Positions 14,870 to 24,905 of a stretch of 57,536 nt of DNA are shown here, in pieces. The notes beneath the pieces were generated by a model. The model saw only the letters and a program-made list of their open reading frames with translations. It had not been told where the DNA came from and did not search any database. Source of the DNA: a virus; the IMG/VR virus record IMGVR_UViG_3300035703_000110, positions 1 through 57,536 of that record. The stretch is one strand, 5' to 3'. Every line of letters starts with the position of its first letter. Position 1 is the first letter of the stretch. The translations under genes and the position numbers were made by a program.

Positions 14870-17038
14870 TTAATTCCAGTCAGGGGTAAATCCACAATAT
14901 TGGTTTGTGGTGTTTGGGTAGTCTTCAGGTGTCGCGGCTCCATCGCGCACTGCAATTTTGTAGCCCACGTTAATGTTTTTGCCACGGCCAACCATCGTAC
15001 CGATAAAACCGGCTGCGGGATCGATGGTTGCAAGGTCAGCCGTGCTAGTCGTGTGATTGACCAAAAAGTAAGGCATTTCAATCACACGATTAACGTCCAA
15101 GCACGGTGTCAAGTCAGGCGGTTCCCATGTGTTCGGAACCGGGATAGCGTAGGACGAGGCAGGCAATGCAAACACGTCTTGCACACCCGTAAAGGTCATT
15201 TCACCACTCGTGTTTGTACCGTCTTCTACGGTCACGATGCGCACGACTGTTTCAGGAATGCCCCGAGCCTCGTCCCGCAACCGAATCACCGATCCAGGGG
15301 CCAGCATACGCCCCCTGCGGTCCATGTTGAAAGAGAACCGGCGCAACACTGAAGACGCGGCCCGCAAATCACGCTGTGCGATCCGTTGGGCAAGTGCCGC
15401 AGTCGGGATGCCGGGGTAACTCTTTTGCAGCAAATTGACGTTACCATTGGCCGTTTGAATCGCCGCGATGTTGTCTACCTTGACAACCATGTCTTCGTCA
15501 CTGATTGGATCGTGGTAAGTGACCTCGATTTGGTTCACACCGTTGATTGGTGAAGAAATAGAAGACTCGTTGATCCGGGTGATACCCGAGTCAGTGTCGT
15601 ACAAGGGTAAGTCTTCAATCGCGTAGTCATCACGGATCAATTTCAGAGTCATCAGGCCTGTAGTGCGGCTTTGATAGTACGACGCACCAATGTGATCGAT
15701 GACGCCTTGAATGAACGAGTCAATGCTGTCACTGCGTGACCACTTGAGGCACAAACCAAAGCGCTCTCCAAACAGTGTTTGGGCGCAGCTTGCAAACGAG
15801 GTAACGTCGATTATGGATGTCGGAAAACCACGACCCCATTCCCGATTTGTCAGGCACTCATAGATGATGTGCGCGGGGTTCATTGAGTTGATCCCGTTCA
15901 TGTCTGCCGGAACCACTGTGCCTGTAAATGGTGTATCTTGTTTTCTAAATATTGCGTAAGCAGAAAAGCCGGGAAATTCACCCGTGTAGTTATAACTAGC
16001 TCGGAAATTAGAAAGCCGTGCAGAGCGAATTGATTTGCTATCACAATAAAAAACGCTGCCGTAGCAATACATCGCACCATCTGGAAAAAATATGGTTTCA
16101 GAACCTCCCAAAAGAATGTTGCCTTTAGAAGTAAGCGAAGCCAATGACGGCCCAACCAATCGGTTGGAGGCTGTTCGCCAATAAACAGTGCCATCAATAA
16201 TTTGGAAAACTTCGTTGGGTTCTATGCGCAACGCGGCTACTACAGCACCACTTTGGTTAAGAAACTCAATGTCCATCCATGCCTTATCCGAGGACGTGCC
16301 AGGAGTCCGGTAAAGCATGATGTAGGCTTTATCTGGATCAATGGGAACGATGCTCATTGGAGCCACACCTGTATCCAAATTGTTGGGTCCAAGAGTGGTC
16401 ACACACCGTGCAGTCTGAGGCACGCCTAATTCACCAAACAAACTCAAATCAGGTGAGCCTGTGTTGTACGTGGCATACGCTGCCGTTTCAGAGTTGCCCG
16501 AGTCTTGGGCTACAGCAAAGCCAAGCACGCCTTTGCTTATGTACTCAGGACCAACTAGAACCGTGCCGTCTTTGTCGATAGGGATAAGTGCTGTTGATGG
16601 CTGAAAAACCTCACCGTCCCAACCTTTAAAAATCCTTCGCATCCGAAACTTCCATGGTTTCGGATAGGGGTTATTCATGGCGACAATGCCTTTGAAAAAA
16701 GCTGTGACGGTGCGCCGGAAACCAGGCAAGGTTTCACCTAGCATCGAACGCAAACCCGAAGCCGCAACTTGGTCAGGTTCACCCATCATGATTTGCAAGT
16801 TGCCTTGGATACCGCCCTCTTTACCTTCACCACCAAACAAGTTGTATTGGTCGATGTAGACATCCTTGGTTTCTTTGATGTAAGAGCCTGTTGTCACAGG
16901 GCTCCACGCGGTCTTGTCACCCACGCGGACTTCCACAATCTCATCGACCGGGCCACGACCCAAGCCCATGTGAATGCCAAACGAATACCGGTAGCCGGTG
17001 ACTTGTGATCCACCGCCCTTACCACCACCGCCGCTCAT
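14870..17038 (-). CDS. Tail tip / baseplate hub protein
   Basis: 722 residues with a glycine-rich start (MSGGGGKGGGSQVTGYRYS) followed by a large beta-rich protein of the gpJ-like tail-tip kind (FGIHMGLGRGPVDEIVEVRVG, HIIYECLTNREWGRGFP, GVNQIEVTYHDP). It is expected to sit at the distal end of the tail and contact the host. Position after the small tail-assembly genes and before the LamG protein fits siphovirus tail order. Confidence 0.83.
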   Translation of the reverse strand: MSGGGGKGGGSQVTGYRYSFGIHMGLGRGPVDEIVEVRVGDKTAWSPVTTGSYIKETKDVYIDQYNLFGGEGKEGGIQGNLQIMMGEPDQVAASGLRSMLGETLPGFRRTVTAFFKGIVAMNNPYPKPWKFRMRRIFKGWDGEVFQPSTALIPIDKDGTVLVGPEYISKGVLGFAVAQDSGNSETAAYATYNTGSPDLSLFGELGVPQTARCVTTLGPNNLDTGVAPMSIVPIDPDKAYIMLYRTPGTSSDKAWMDIEFLNQSGAVVAALRIEPNEVFQIIDGTVYWRTASNRLVGPSLASLTSKGNILLGGSETIFFPDGAMYCYGSVFYCDSKSIRSARLSNFRASYNYTGEFPGFSAYAIFRKQDTPFTGTVVPADMNGINSMNPAHIIYECLTNREWGRGFPTSIIDVTSFASCAQTLFGERFGLCLKWSRSDSIDSFIQGVIDHIGASYYQSRTTGLMTLKLIRDDYAIEDLPLYDTDSGITRINESSISSPINGVNQIEVTYHDPISDEDMVVKVDNIAAIQTANGNVNLLQKSYPGIPTAALAQRIAQRDLRAASSVLRRFSFNMDRRGRMLAPGSVIRLRDEARGIPETVVRIVTVEDGTNTSGEMTFTGVQDVFALPASSYAIPVPNTWEPPDLTPCLDVNRVIEMPYFLVNHTTSTADLATIDPAAGFIGTMVGRGKNINVGYKIAVRDGAATPEDYPNTTNQYCGFTPDWN

Positions 17039-17235
17039 TGCAACACCTCTTTACGGGCAAACGCCGCGACTTTGATGCCGAGTGCGTCTTGTGTAGCTTC
17101 AATCTCACTCGCACGGTATTCACCCCGCAAGAATCGCATGTAATCCAAGTTGTAGCGTTTCAGCCATTCACGCAAGCCGCGTGCGCAAAGTTGGGATGCG
17201 CGGACGTGTGCGATGGTGACAAAAGGGTCATTCAT
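17035..17235 (-). CDS. Small tail assembly protein, 66 aa
   Basis: Overlaps the tail-tip start by 4 nt. The sequence (VRASQLCARGLREWLKRYNLDY then FLRGEYRASEIEATQD) resembles the small helical proteins that sit between DUF2163-type and tip genes in siphovirus tail modules. Exact role unknown; placed by context. Confidence 0.68.
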   Translation of the reverse strand: MNDPFVTIAHVRASQLCARGLREWLKRYNLDYMRFLRGEYRASEIEATQDALGIKVAAFARKEVLQ

Positions 17236-17465
17236 TATTTTTTACCTCCAGAAGTGCGGATTGCGCTGTACTCGTAGTTGCCCACCGCCAGGACACACCA
17301 ATCACTTGTCCAGCAATCGCCAAAAATGACAGCTTGGGGTGTGCCTTCATCCGCTTGAGGGAAATCGAATTCCCCAAACGCAGCGGGCTCAGGTGCTTGC
17401 TGTTTAGGTGCAAGAGCTGCACTGATTACAAAGGACGCAATGAGTGCGTAAATTGCCCATTCCAT
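17235..17465 (-). CDS. Tail assembly protein with N-terminal hydrophobic segment
   Basis: 76 residues from ATG 17465. The hydrophobic start (WAIYALIASFVISAALAP) is followed by a proline-rich stretch and a short domain (FGEFDFPQADEGTPQAVIFG, then DWCVLAVGNYEYSAIRTSGGKK). The same layout is common for the small protein upstream of the tail-tip gene in such phages. Its stop overlaps the next ATG. Confidence 0.7.
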   Translation of the reverse strand: MEWAIYALIASFVISAALAPKQQAPEPAAFGEFDFPQADEGTPQAVIFGDCWTSDWCVLAVGNYEYSAIRTSGGKK

Positions 17466-17480
17466 ACGTGTCTCCAATTT

Positions 17481-18305
17481 TCAATAGAAAGGATTATTAC
17501 CGTCAAACGGTGATGAACCCGGCATGTTTGGCGCACCGCCGTAATTCAGATAATTGTCAAACTGCTTGCACGCAGCCGGAGTGCGGGCGCAACCTCGATA
17601 CAAACTAACCTGTTGACCGACGTATAGGTCATTGGGTGTGCCAAAAATGAATACCGTGTCAAGGCTTTGGTCTTCGATCCCGAGGTACTCCACACCCTTG
17701 ACCGGGTGGATGTATTTTAAAAAACCTCCGGGATACGTCGATCCGTACTCAGAAGACAAATTTGCGGCTACTGTAATCGCGGCCCCTGTCATGCTGACAA
17801 TCGTTGTTGGGACTTCATACAGCTTTTTGTCCACCTTACAGGTAATCGGGTCATAGATGGCGTATGGACAAGCCCGTTGCCACGCGTAACGCAGCCCCTG
17901 GCGGCGCAAAGACACGCTGGCAGTCTCGCACATCAACGAGACAACTCCGGGCTCCTGTGGGGCCACCTGTGCAATCCCACCGGCATAGATTGCGAAAACG
18001 TCTGTGTCGTCCACGTCTTTTTGGAAAATCCGTACAAATACCTCGGACCCAGGCGGTGAAACCAAGAAAATTTGAGCGGGTGCAATCGTGATCGATGCGG
18101 TGATGGTCAACGTATCGCTTGTAGCTTCCCCGGACTGCTTAACGCTGTCATGGCTGATTTGGGTAGCAGCCCACACATTGCCGTCTATCGTGAGCACATC
18201 GCTAGGTGCAGCCGCGTAACGCCATGTCCGCTCACCCAAGGTGAAGGCGTAGAGAAACAAAGGCTTGGCGCTGTCAATAGATAATTCTTGTTCGGCAAGG
18301 GACAT
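17481..18305 (-). CDS. DUF2163/BR0599-family tail protein
   Basis: 274 residues. The N-terminus resembles DUF2163 (LFLYAFTLGERTWRYA...). The C-terminal part has the Cys cluster ACPYAIYDPITCKVDK, then YRGCARTPAACKQFDNYLNYGG, which matches the phage BR0599 pattern. It is a tail-tip component between the distal tail protein and the hub. Possibly disulphide- or metal-stabilised. Confidence 0.85.
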   Translation of the reverse strand: MSLAEQELSIDSAKPLFLYAFTLGERTWRYAAAPSDVLTIDGNVWAATQISHDSVKQSGEATSDTLTITASITIAPAQIFLVSPPGSEVFVRIFQKDVDDTDVFAIYAGGIAQVAPQEPGVVSLMCETASVSLRRQGLRYAWQRACPYAIYDPITCKVDKKLYEVPTTIVSMTGAAITVAANLSSEYGSTYPGGFLKYIHPVKGVEYLGIEDQSLDTVFIFGTPNDLYVGQQVSLYRGCARTPAACKQFDNYLNYGGAPNMPGSSPFDGNNPFY

Positions 18306-18317
18306 GGGCTACTCGAT

Positions 18318-19964
18318 TCATGTTGGCGTCACCATCCCCGAGCTGTCCACGGATCGGGTGACAAAGCTAGACTTTACCGCAGCCGCTTCGTCAACCAAAT
18401 GGGTAAATTCAAAAGAGTCTTGGTCAAAGCGACTTGCGACAATAAATTGCACCCGGCTTACCATGTTTTTAGCAATGACCGGGAGCGCTTCATTTACCGT
18501 AAAGCGTTCGACTTGGGACTCACCCGAGCCCACACGCGCCACGTTCAAAACTCGGCGGTAGATGGTCGGTGAGCCGTCATCAAAGTAAAAGGCCAAAGTC
18601 TTACGGGAGTCTTGAGATACACCCACGTTTTCAGCAAATCCGGTCACACGCGCATCGAACAAAAAGCCACCTAAGCCACTTTCCAAAAACACGTCACGGG
18701 TAAACGAGGGGGCGTAAAAGCGAACGGCCCTGCCACGAGCTGCAGCAATGAACTGACGCAAGGCGTATAGGGCTTCCCGGCCACGGGTGAGCATGGCAAA
18801 ACGGCTGTTGACGATAGCCCTGTTGCCAGGGTTGCTCACTTCCACGGGACTCAGTTGATTGTCAAGCGTGTAGTCTTCACGGTCATAGTCAATGGTCAAC
18901 GCTGTGCCCCGGTCAATCTTGAATGTCCACAGGGGTGTCGGGTAGCCCCACGATCCGGCAAATCGACGGTCAGGCTCTTTGAAGTCAAAGCGCAGGGTCA
19001 TGCTACCAACCCGGTCAATTGGGTTGCTCATGCTCACCTTGTCGGAAATGAAGGCCACCTTGAGCGGGATCAACCGCGTGCCCGCAGGCCAAAGCTTTGA
19101 CGGGCGTTTGCGCCAAGTTATCTCATCTGTGCCGGTATCTACCGTTTCAATCTGCAGCACCTCATGGTTTGCCGGATCACCATTGGTAGCAAGCACTATT
19201 TCACCGGCTGCAAACTCACGGTAAACCAAGCTGTCACCGGTAATCAAATGCGAGGCCGCGTTGGCGGACATATCCACGACCGTGCGGTATTGCTCTTGCC
19301 ACACAGGTACAAGCATGTCCGATGAGCCTACGCCCACGGCAAAGGCATCCAATCGAGCCCGGTGAGCATCTTGGCGCAAGAAAGAGGCTTCAAGCGAACG
19401 GCGAGGGTGCGCACGCAGGGCACGGCGTTGTTCGGCGGCGGTTTCGCTGACCATGATGTCGGTCAGGTAGCTAATGCGCTCAGTCACCCCGTTTTGCCAG
19501 TTCGGCAACAACCCAAACACCGGCAAGTTCAATCGGGGGTCTTGTGCAGCCGGGATGTCTTCATCCAGAACTTCAGACGTACTAAAAACCCAACCGTCAG
19601 CGTCCGAGGTGTAACTTACCGTCGCTGTGCGGTAAATCAACAAGGCGGCGTAGGTTTTTTCTGACATCGAGCTTTTCACCAAAGTGATGTCGATTCGCCG
19701 TTCACCGGGGCCAATGCTGACCTGTGTGATAAACGAGCCCGAGCCGTTTAGAGTAACTCCGTCAAAAGTCACCGAACCACCCGGCGAAAGAAGAATTTTG
19801 ACGGAGTACACCCCCGCTTGAAGGCTCAGTTTTTTTGCGAGGTAGTACGTCCCCACCGCTTCGCTTCCGAGCACCGCGTTAACCCCAAGCCCCTTTTCAC
19901 CGTTTGTGAATTTGTCATCGTCAGGAGCTTGGATTGGGTGGTTAAAAACAGGGGTAGCGCTCAT
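18318..19964 (-). CDS. Tail protein, distal tail/DUF2460-like region
   Basis: 548 residues directly after the tape measure. The N-terminus is beta-rich, and from about residue 145 it reads LNLPVFGLLPNWQNGVTERISYLTDI and SETAAEQRRALRAHPRRSLEAS, a pattern of phage distal tail proteins. It ends in a segment where the C-terminus (GMVTPT) is 13 nt from the next gene. Likely forms the ring at the tail end. Confidence 0.78.
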   Translation of the reverse strand: MSATPVFNHPIQAPDDDKFTNGEKGLGVNAVLGSEAVGTYYLAKKLSLQAGVYSVKILLSPGGSVTFDGVTLNGSGSFITQVSIGPGERRIDITLVKSSMSEKTYAALLIYRTATVSYTSDADGWVFSTSEVLDEDIPAAQDPRLNLPVFGLLPNWQNGVTERISYLTDIMVSETAAEQRRALRAHPRRSLEASFLRQDAHRARLDAFAVGVGSSDMLVPVWQEQYRTVVDMSANAASHLITGDSLVYREFAAGEIVLATNGDPANHEVLQIETVDTGTDEITWRKRPSKLWPAGTRLIPLKVAFISDKVSMSNPIDRVGSMTLRFDFKEPDRRFAGSWGYPTPLWTFKIDRGTALTIDYDREDYTLDNQLSPVEVSNPGNRAIVNSRFAMLTRGREALYALRQFIAAARGRAVRFYAPSFTRDVFLESGLGGFLFDARVTGFAENVGVSQDSRKTLAFYFDDGSPTIYRRVLNVARVGSGESQVERFTVNEALPVIAKNMVSRVQFIVASRFDQDSFEFTHLVDEAAAVKSSFVTRSVDSSGMVTPT

Positions 19965-19966
19965 GG

Positions 19967-22900
19967 TCAGCTTTTCAGTAGTTGCTTTATTGTCGGCAAG
20001 TTGCGGCGAACGGATTGGACGATAACACGGTCACCCTCCGAACTAGCCATTGCTTCGGCAACCTTTGTACGGTCGTCAACCAAGACCACGCGCATACCTT
20101 CACCAGAAGCACCGCCTGCACCGCCAGGAGCCGCACCACCGTTAAGAATGTGGCGAGGGCTGTCCGCTGTCAGGACTTCCTCACCTTTCTCAAGGATGGT
20201 TGCATACTCGTTGCTTGCAAGACCGGGAATGCCGCCTGTGTGGTAGCGAGGTGCATTGGCAAACCATGAGGTGTCCACGCTACGGGAGCGCTTGCCCGAG
20301 CTGTAACTACCAACCACGCCGCCTGTGTGCTGCACTGTTGCCGAGCCTGCCACACCGACCGCCGCCAGTACGGGGTTGCCGGAGTTTTTCAGAGCATTAA
20401 AAATTTGCTGCTTGATAATCATGATTGCGATTTCTCGCAAAAACTGAGCGGCAAATTGACCAAAGGCTTGGGCAATGTTGTTAAACCCATCCATCACAGA
20501 CATTTGACCAAGGGCCACTTGCTGAAGGCTATCAACCATCGAGCCAAGGCCCACGTCAACACCTTTCACAACACCCTGAATAAGCTTCGCTTCGATGGCT
20601 GTAAATTCAGTCTTTACCTGCGAGGCCTTCAGTCGCACGGCTTCAAGCTGCGCCAAGAAAATAGCCTTGTCCTCGGGTGTGGCAAACACGGCTGCGTTTT
20701 GCTCGGCCCACTTGCGTGTGGCTTCCGCTGCAGCGTTGATCCCCGGCAAAGATGCGGCGTTGATTTTGTTAATTTCAGCGGCGGCTTCTACGTCAGTCAT
20801 GTTGCCCGCTTCTTTGGAAGCGTTGACGGCTGCAATGGCTGTGTCACGATTTTTGATGAGGCCTGTAATCCGAGCTTCACCGCGTGCGAGTTCCTCTTGG
20901 GCAAACTTCACCCGGTCCATGGCCTGCAGTTGCTTGATGTACTCATCCAATTGGACTTTGGCGTCATCCGCACCCGCAGTAGACCGACCGTTAGATTCCA
21001 GCTTTTCACGCATTGCTGCAATCTTTTGGTAAAGACCGATGTAGCTGTTTTCGATAGCCTTTTGACGGGCATCCAAATCCAAGGTTTCTTTGCGGCCCGC
21101 CGCTGCAGCCACGTTGCCAAGTTCGGCAACCAAGCTATCGAAGTCGTCCCGAATGCCTTTGTAAAACTTGTCAGTGACGTTGCTTTTCAATTCAGAAATT
21201 GCGGCATCAAGTTGACGCATGTACTCCACACCGGTAGCCCCGCCGAGCTTGCCGATTTTTTGGCGCAAGCCTTCATACTGACTGTCAATCGCATCAATCT
21301 GAGATTGCAGGGACTCAGTTTGTGACCGGTCAATTTTGGTATCGATGGCCCGCAGTGCGTTTTCAATTTCACCCTTGAGCGATTCGAGCTTTTTGGCTGC
21401 GCTCTCTGCAGTCTTGTCGGCACTGTCTTTGCCCTTGCCTTTACCGTTGCCGGTCACTCCAGGCGTAGGCGTAGCGCTTGCAGTAGCACGGGCTGCAGCA
21501 ACACCACCGTTTGCCGCTTGCGCAGAGTCCCGCAGCATGTCAGCCCGGATGTCACGAATGCGCTTCAGTTCGGTTTCAGCTTTGGCCCGAGCTGCACTGA
21601 CGGCCTTGCCTACGTCCGCATAACTAACCGTTGCCGTTTTTGCAGCGTTGCGCAACTCGGCCGCAAAGTTGTCCATACCCACAGCGCTTGCCAACTCGGC
21701 CATCCAACCGATGATTGCTTTGACACCGTTCGCCACTTTGTCGATGGCAAAACGAAACGCGTTGCCGATGACCATTGGCAGAGCTTCAAACGCAGCGGTG
21801 TACGAGTATTTGACTTGCACCCACAGTTCGTCCAAGCCGGTGACAAACCAAATCGTTGCGTCACGGAAGCCCTGAAATTCTTTGTAGGCCCACTCGGAAA
21901 GCTGTTTTGCGGCAAATACTGCAGCCACAGCAAGCAGTAGTCCGTTTACTGCAGCCGTCAGCACCCCCACAACGCCCGCAAAACCGCCTACAGCAGCCGT
22001 GGCCGGGGCGACTGCAGCGGGCATAGCCGCAAACGCGATTGCAGCCGCTCCAAGCGATGTGACAAGCCCACGCAGATAGTTGATACCCAAGGTTGCAACA
22101 AAGGTCGTAATCAGGGGAATGATGATGTCTAAGTTTTTGGCCACGAGCGTGAAGCCGTCAGCCATAAACACCAGTGCATTGCCAAATTGCTTTGCCGCGT
22201 TTTCACCCTCGGCGCTTTTCATGAAGTCAACGATGACCACCAAAGCCCGCTTGTACGCGTCAACCCAACCGGAGTCGGCCACGGCCAATTGAAAATCGTA
22301 AACCGCGTTGTTAACGCGCATTTGCTCTGCAGCAAGTGACTTCTGTGCAGCGGGCAACTCTTTTGAAACGATGTCCCGGTACTTGCCTGCAATCAACACG
22401 AGTTGGTCTGACGTAATCAGGCCATTCTTCATCGCCTTTTCAAGATCAGGGAATTGGTCTTTGAGTGCGGATGCCGCAATCTCAAAAGCTCCGAAAAGTC
22501 GATCCCCGAGCTGGCCCCTGAGTTCTTCGGCCTGGATAGTTCCTTTGCTGTAGATTTGTTCTAACGCACGAAACACGCCGTCCAAATCGTCAGCGGTCAA
22601 GTTGGCAACGCGGCTGACTTCAGAAAACGATTCAAAGACTGCCCGGACCTCTTGGCGTCCGCGACCGGCCAACGTGGCGGCTGCAGAAAACTTTGCATAC
22701 CCCTTAATGGTGCGCTCGAATTCCAAGCCGATGCGATCCGACTGCGCTTTCACGTAGGCATATTCAGCATCAATGGCTGCTTTGTCGCTACCCACGGAAA
22801 TAGAAAGCTGGTTCTTTGCACCTTCACGGGAGCTGAATGCGTCAAGCGCACCTTTGGCCGTGTTGATGACGCCGTACAAGCCGGTGTACGCTGCCACCAA

Positions 22901-24598
22901 GGACAACACTTCACCGCGTAGGCGCTGCATCAGGGACAGGGTTGTACGGCCACCGTCCGCATCAAAGAAGCCACTACCTTTGGTCGGTGAGCTGGCTTTC
23001 TCTTGGGCCAAGCCGTAGTCTTTAACGGCCAAGGTCAATGCCTGCACGGTCCCCACACTCTTACGAGCTGCGTTGGTCAAACGCTCTTGAGTCGCAGCCA
23101 AGTTTTCAGTGGCAAGCCCTGCAGCCTGCAACGCGCCGTAAGCTTCACGGCGGGCCTGCAAATCGGCCTGCAGGGCTTTGGTAGCTGCACTTTGACGGGC
23201 TTGGGCTTGGGCCAAGTTTGCGATCATCGCTTTTGAGTCAGCGCCACCTTGACGAACTGCAGCCGCGTACCGGAGTACCTCGGCGTTAGCGTTGACAAAC
23301 TCCGCACGAGTGGCCTTGACGGCTTGCCCTTGCCGTTTGAATTCGTCTACCAAACCGGATTGCCGAGCCAAAGCTTTTTGTGTGGCTTCGAGCGATTGCA
23401 TCGTGTCCCGGTAACCCTCAATCGGCCCACGGGTAGCCGCGATGGTCGTTGCTAGTTGATCCAACTCAGCTTCCACACCACTCAGGGTAGTGCGCATGGC
23501 TTTTGCCGGGTCAAGAATCTCATCCACTGCAGAGCGCAATGACACGACACTTGGGCGCAGGTTGTTCGATGCGGTTGCCAGGGTGCTAAACGAGCGGGCC
23601 GATGCCTCGGCATCCGTCGCCAACTTTTCCAGATTTTTGGAAGCCTTTGCTTCATCCGCCGCAGCCGCAGCCTTTTGAGCCGCTGCCTTGTTGGCGGCTG
23701 CAATCTGGGCATTGAGCACAGAAATCCGGTTGCTGTACTCTTGAGCTTCCGCAGCTTCACCGGACTTGCGTGCAGCCGCAGCCGAGGCTTCACGGGCCGC
23801 TGCAGCCTTGTTGGCGGCTGCAATCTGTGCATTGATGACCGACACACGGTTGGCGTACTCTGTGAGCGCCTGAGTACGGGCATTTGCCGCCTGTGCTGCC
23901 GCCGCTGCCTCTTGGGCCGCTGCAGCCTTGTTAGACGCGGCAATCTGTGCATTGATGACCGACACACGGTTGGCGTGTTCGGTGAGCAACCGGGCACGTT
24001 CTTCAGCCAAGGCCCGTTCTGCCGCTTGTCCTGCGCTGACGTTGGCTGAGTATTCTTTTAGCTCTTTGTTGAGCTTCGCACGGGTCTGTGACTCTTGCAA
24101 TCCAAGTTCGATGAGCTTGGCCTGCGAAGCGGCATAGTCGGCTGCATCTAATCCGGCTTTGGACAGCTCATCATTCAGGGCGGCTTGTTCGGATCGGCGG
24201 GCCTTGAGTCGGGCTGTGGCATTGTCTTCAGCCTTGGTCAGCTTATCCCGTTTTGCAATCTGCGCGTCAGTGAGCGCGTCTTGCTTGCTGAGTTCCGATT
24301 GGTACTTGGTGAGTGCAGTGGTTGCACGATTGACGGCTTTTTCAGCGTCATCAACTTTTTTGTTGTAGGCCTGAAAAGCGTTGAGTTGCTTCAGTGCTGT
24401 TGCTACGGCATCCGCTTCAACCGCAAGCGCTGCTTGGGTAGCCAAGAGTTGATCGTTAACCCGTTGGCCCTTTTTTGCGGCATCACTTTGCTTGTCGATT
24501 GCATCACTGATTTCAGCAATCGACTTGGCTACTCCCGCTAAGTCTTTCTTGCCTTCAATGATAGCGCGGATGCGTAGATCAACATTTTGGTCAGTCAC
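19967..24598 (-). CDS. Tail tape measure protein
   Basis: 1543 residues, the largest gene. Long coiled-coil regions dominate, with a hydrophobic membrane-penetrating stretch near 870-920 (LRGLVTSLGAAAIAFAAMPA ... VGVLTAAVNGLLLAVAAVF). The N-terminal third includes three copies of a ~40-residue repeat built on NRVSVINAQIAAANKAAA. The C-terminus has a glycine-rich tail. It sets tail length and helps DNA entry. By the usual rule (~0.15 nm per residue) the tail would be roughly 230 nm. Confidence 0.95.
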   Translation of the reverse strand: MTDQNVDLRIRAIIEGKKDLAGVAKSIAEISDAIDKQSDAAKKGQRVNDQLLATQAALAVEADAVATALKQLNAFQAYNKKVDDAEKAVNRATTALTKYQSELSKQDALTDAQIAKRDKLTKAEDNATARLKARRSEQAALNDELSKAGLDAADYAASQAKLIELGLQESQTRAKLNKELKEYSANVSAGQAAERALAEERARLLTEHANRVSVINAQIAASNKAAAAQEAAAAAQAANARTQALTEYANRVSVINAQIAAANKAAAAREASAAAARKSGEAAEAQEYSNRISVLNAQIAAANKAAAQKAAAAADEAKASKNLEKLATDAEASARSFSTLATASNNLRPSVVSLRSAVDEILDPAKAMRTTLSGVEAELDQLATTIAATRGPIEGYRDTMQSLEATQKALARQSGLVDEFKRQGQAVKATRAEFVNANAEVLRYAAAVRQGGADSKAMIANLAQAQARQSAATKALQADLQARREAYGALQAAGLATENLAATQERLTNAARKSVGTVQALTLAVKDYGLAQEKASSPTKGSGFFDADGGRTTLSLMQRLRGEVLSLVAAYTGLYGVINTAKGALDAFSSREGAKNQLSISVGSDKAAIDAEYAYVKAQSDRIGLEFERTIKGYAKFSAAATLAGRGRQEVRAVFESFSEVSRVANLTADDLDGVFRALEQIYSKGTIQAEELRGQLGDRLFGAFEIAASALKDQFPDLEKAMKNGLITSDQLVLIAGKYRDIVSKELPAAQKSLAAEQMRVNNAVYDFQLAVADSGWVDAYKRALVVIVDFMKSAEGENAAKQFGNALVFMADGFTLVAKNLDIIIPLITTFVATLGINYLRGLVTSLGAAAIAFAAMPAAVAPATAAVGGFAGVVGVLTAAVNGLLLAVAAVFAAKQLSEWAYKEFQGFRDATIWFVTGLDELWVQVKYSYTAAFEALPMVIGNAFRFAIDKVANGVKAIIGWMAELASAVGMDNFAAELRNAAKTATVSYADVGKAVSAARAKAETELKRIRDIRADMLRDSAQAANGGVAAARATASATPTPGVTGNGKGKGKDSADKTAESAAKKLESLKGEIENALRAIDTKIDRSQTESLQSQIDAIDSQYEGLRQKIGKLGGATGVEYMRQLDAAISELKSNVTDKFYKGIRDDFDSLVAELGNVAAAAGRKETLDLDARQKAIENSYIGLYQKIAAMREKLESNGRSTAGADDAKVQLDEYIKQLQAMDRVKFAQEELARGEARITGLIKNRDTAIAAVNASKEAGNMTDVEAAAEINKINAASLPGINAAAEATRKWAEQNAAVFATPEDKAIFLAQLEAVRLKASQVKTEFTAIEAKLIQGVVKGVDVGLGSMVDSLQQVALGQMSVMDGFNNIAQAFGQFAAQFLREIAIMIIKQQIFNALKNSGNPVLAAVGVAGSATVQHTGGVVGSYSSGKRSRSVDTSWFANAPRYHTGGIPGLASNEYATILEKGEEVLTADSPRHILNGGAAPGGAGGASGEGMRVVLVDDRTKVAEAMASSEGDRVIVQSVRRNLPTIKQLLKS

Positions 24599-24905
24599 TT
24601 TCAGCCACCTTGTCTAAGAGCTTTTGTAATTCCTTGCTCCCTTTTTTAGAGAACATGGTAGAAAGCACTAATTGTGTCACAGCAGCGTCCCGTGACCGGC
24701 GAAAGTGATGACGTTGGCGAACTATGAGAGCTTCTGACCACACCACCGCTACGGGATAGCGGCGGGCGTCAGTGTGACCCTCAGAAAGTAAAAGGCTCAC
24801 ATCGCGGCGAAGCCCTTGGTAAAAACGGATTACTCCACTTTCGCCATCATCTGCGCTATCCGAGGACGGTTCGCCTTCAGGAGCCCCGCGATTAGCTCCC
24901 ACGAT
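24591..24905 (-). CDS. T extension of tail assembly chaperone (made by -1 frameshift)
   Basis: This frame continues from the 25261-24830 gene by a -1 shift at seven A residues. After slippage it reads IVGANRGAPEGEPSSDSADD and ends VAESD. Read alone it has only a GTG start without a ribosome site. The fused G-T product would be about 223 aa: 119 from G and 104 from here. In lambda, gpGT bridges the tape measure to tail tube subunits during assembly. Confidence 0.8.
   Translation of the reverse strand: MVGANRGAPEGEPSSDSADDGESGVIRFYQGLRRDVSLLLSEGHTDARRYPVAVVWSEALIVRQRHHFRRSRDAAVTQLVLSTMFSKKGSKELQKLLDKVAESD

Noticed and set aside
20327-21325. 332-codon plus-strand frame inside the tape measure gene
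   Set aside because: Antisense to a clear tape measure protein, with Cys/His-rich composition. Several similar shadows exist along the late operon.
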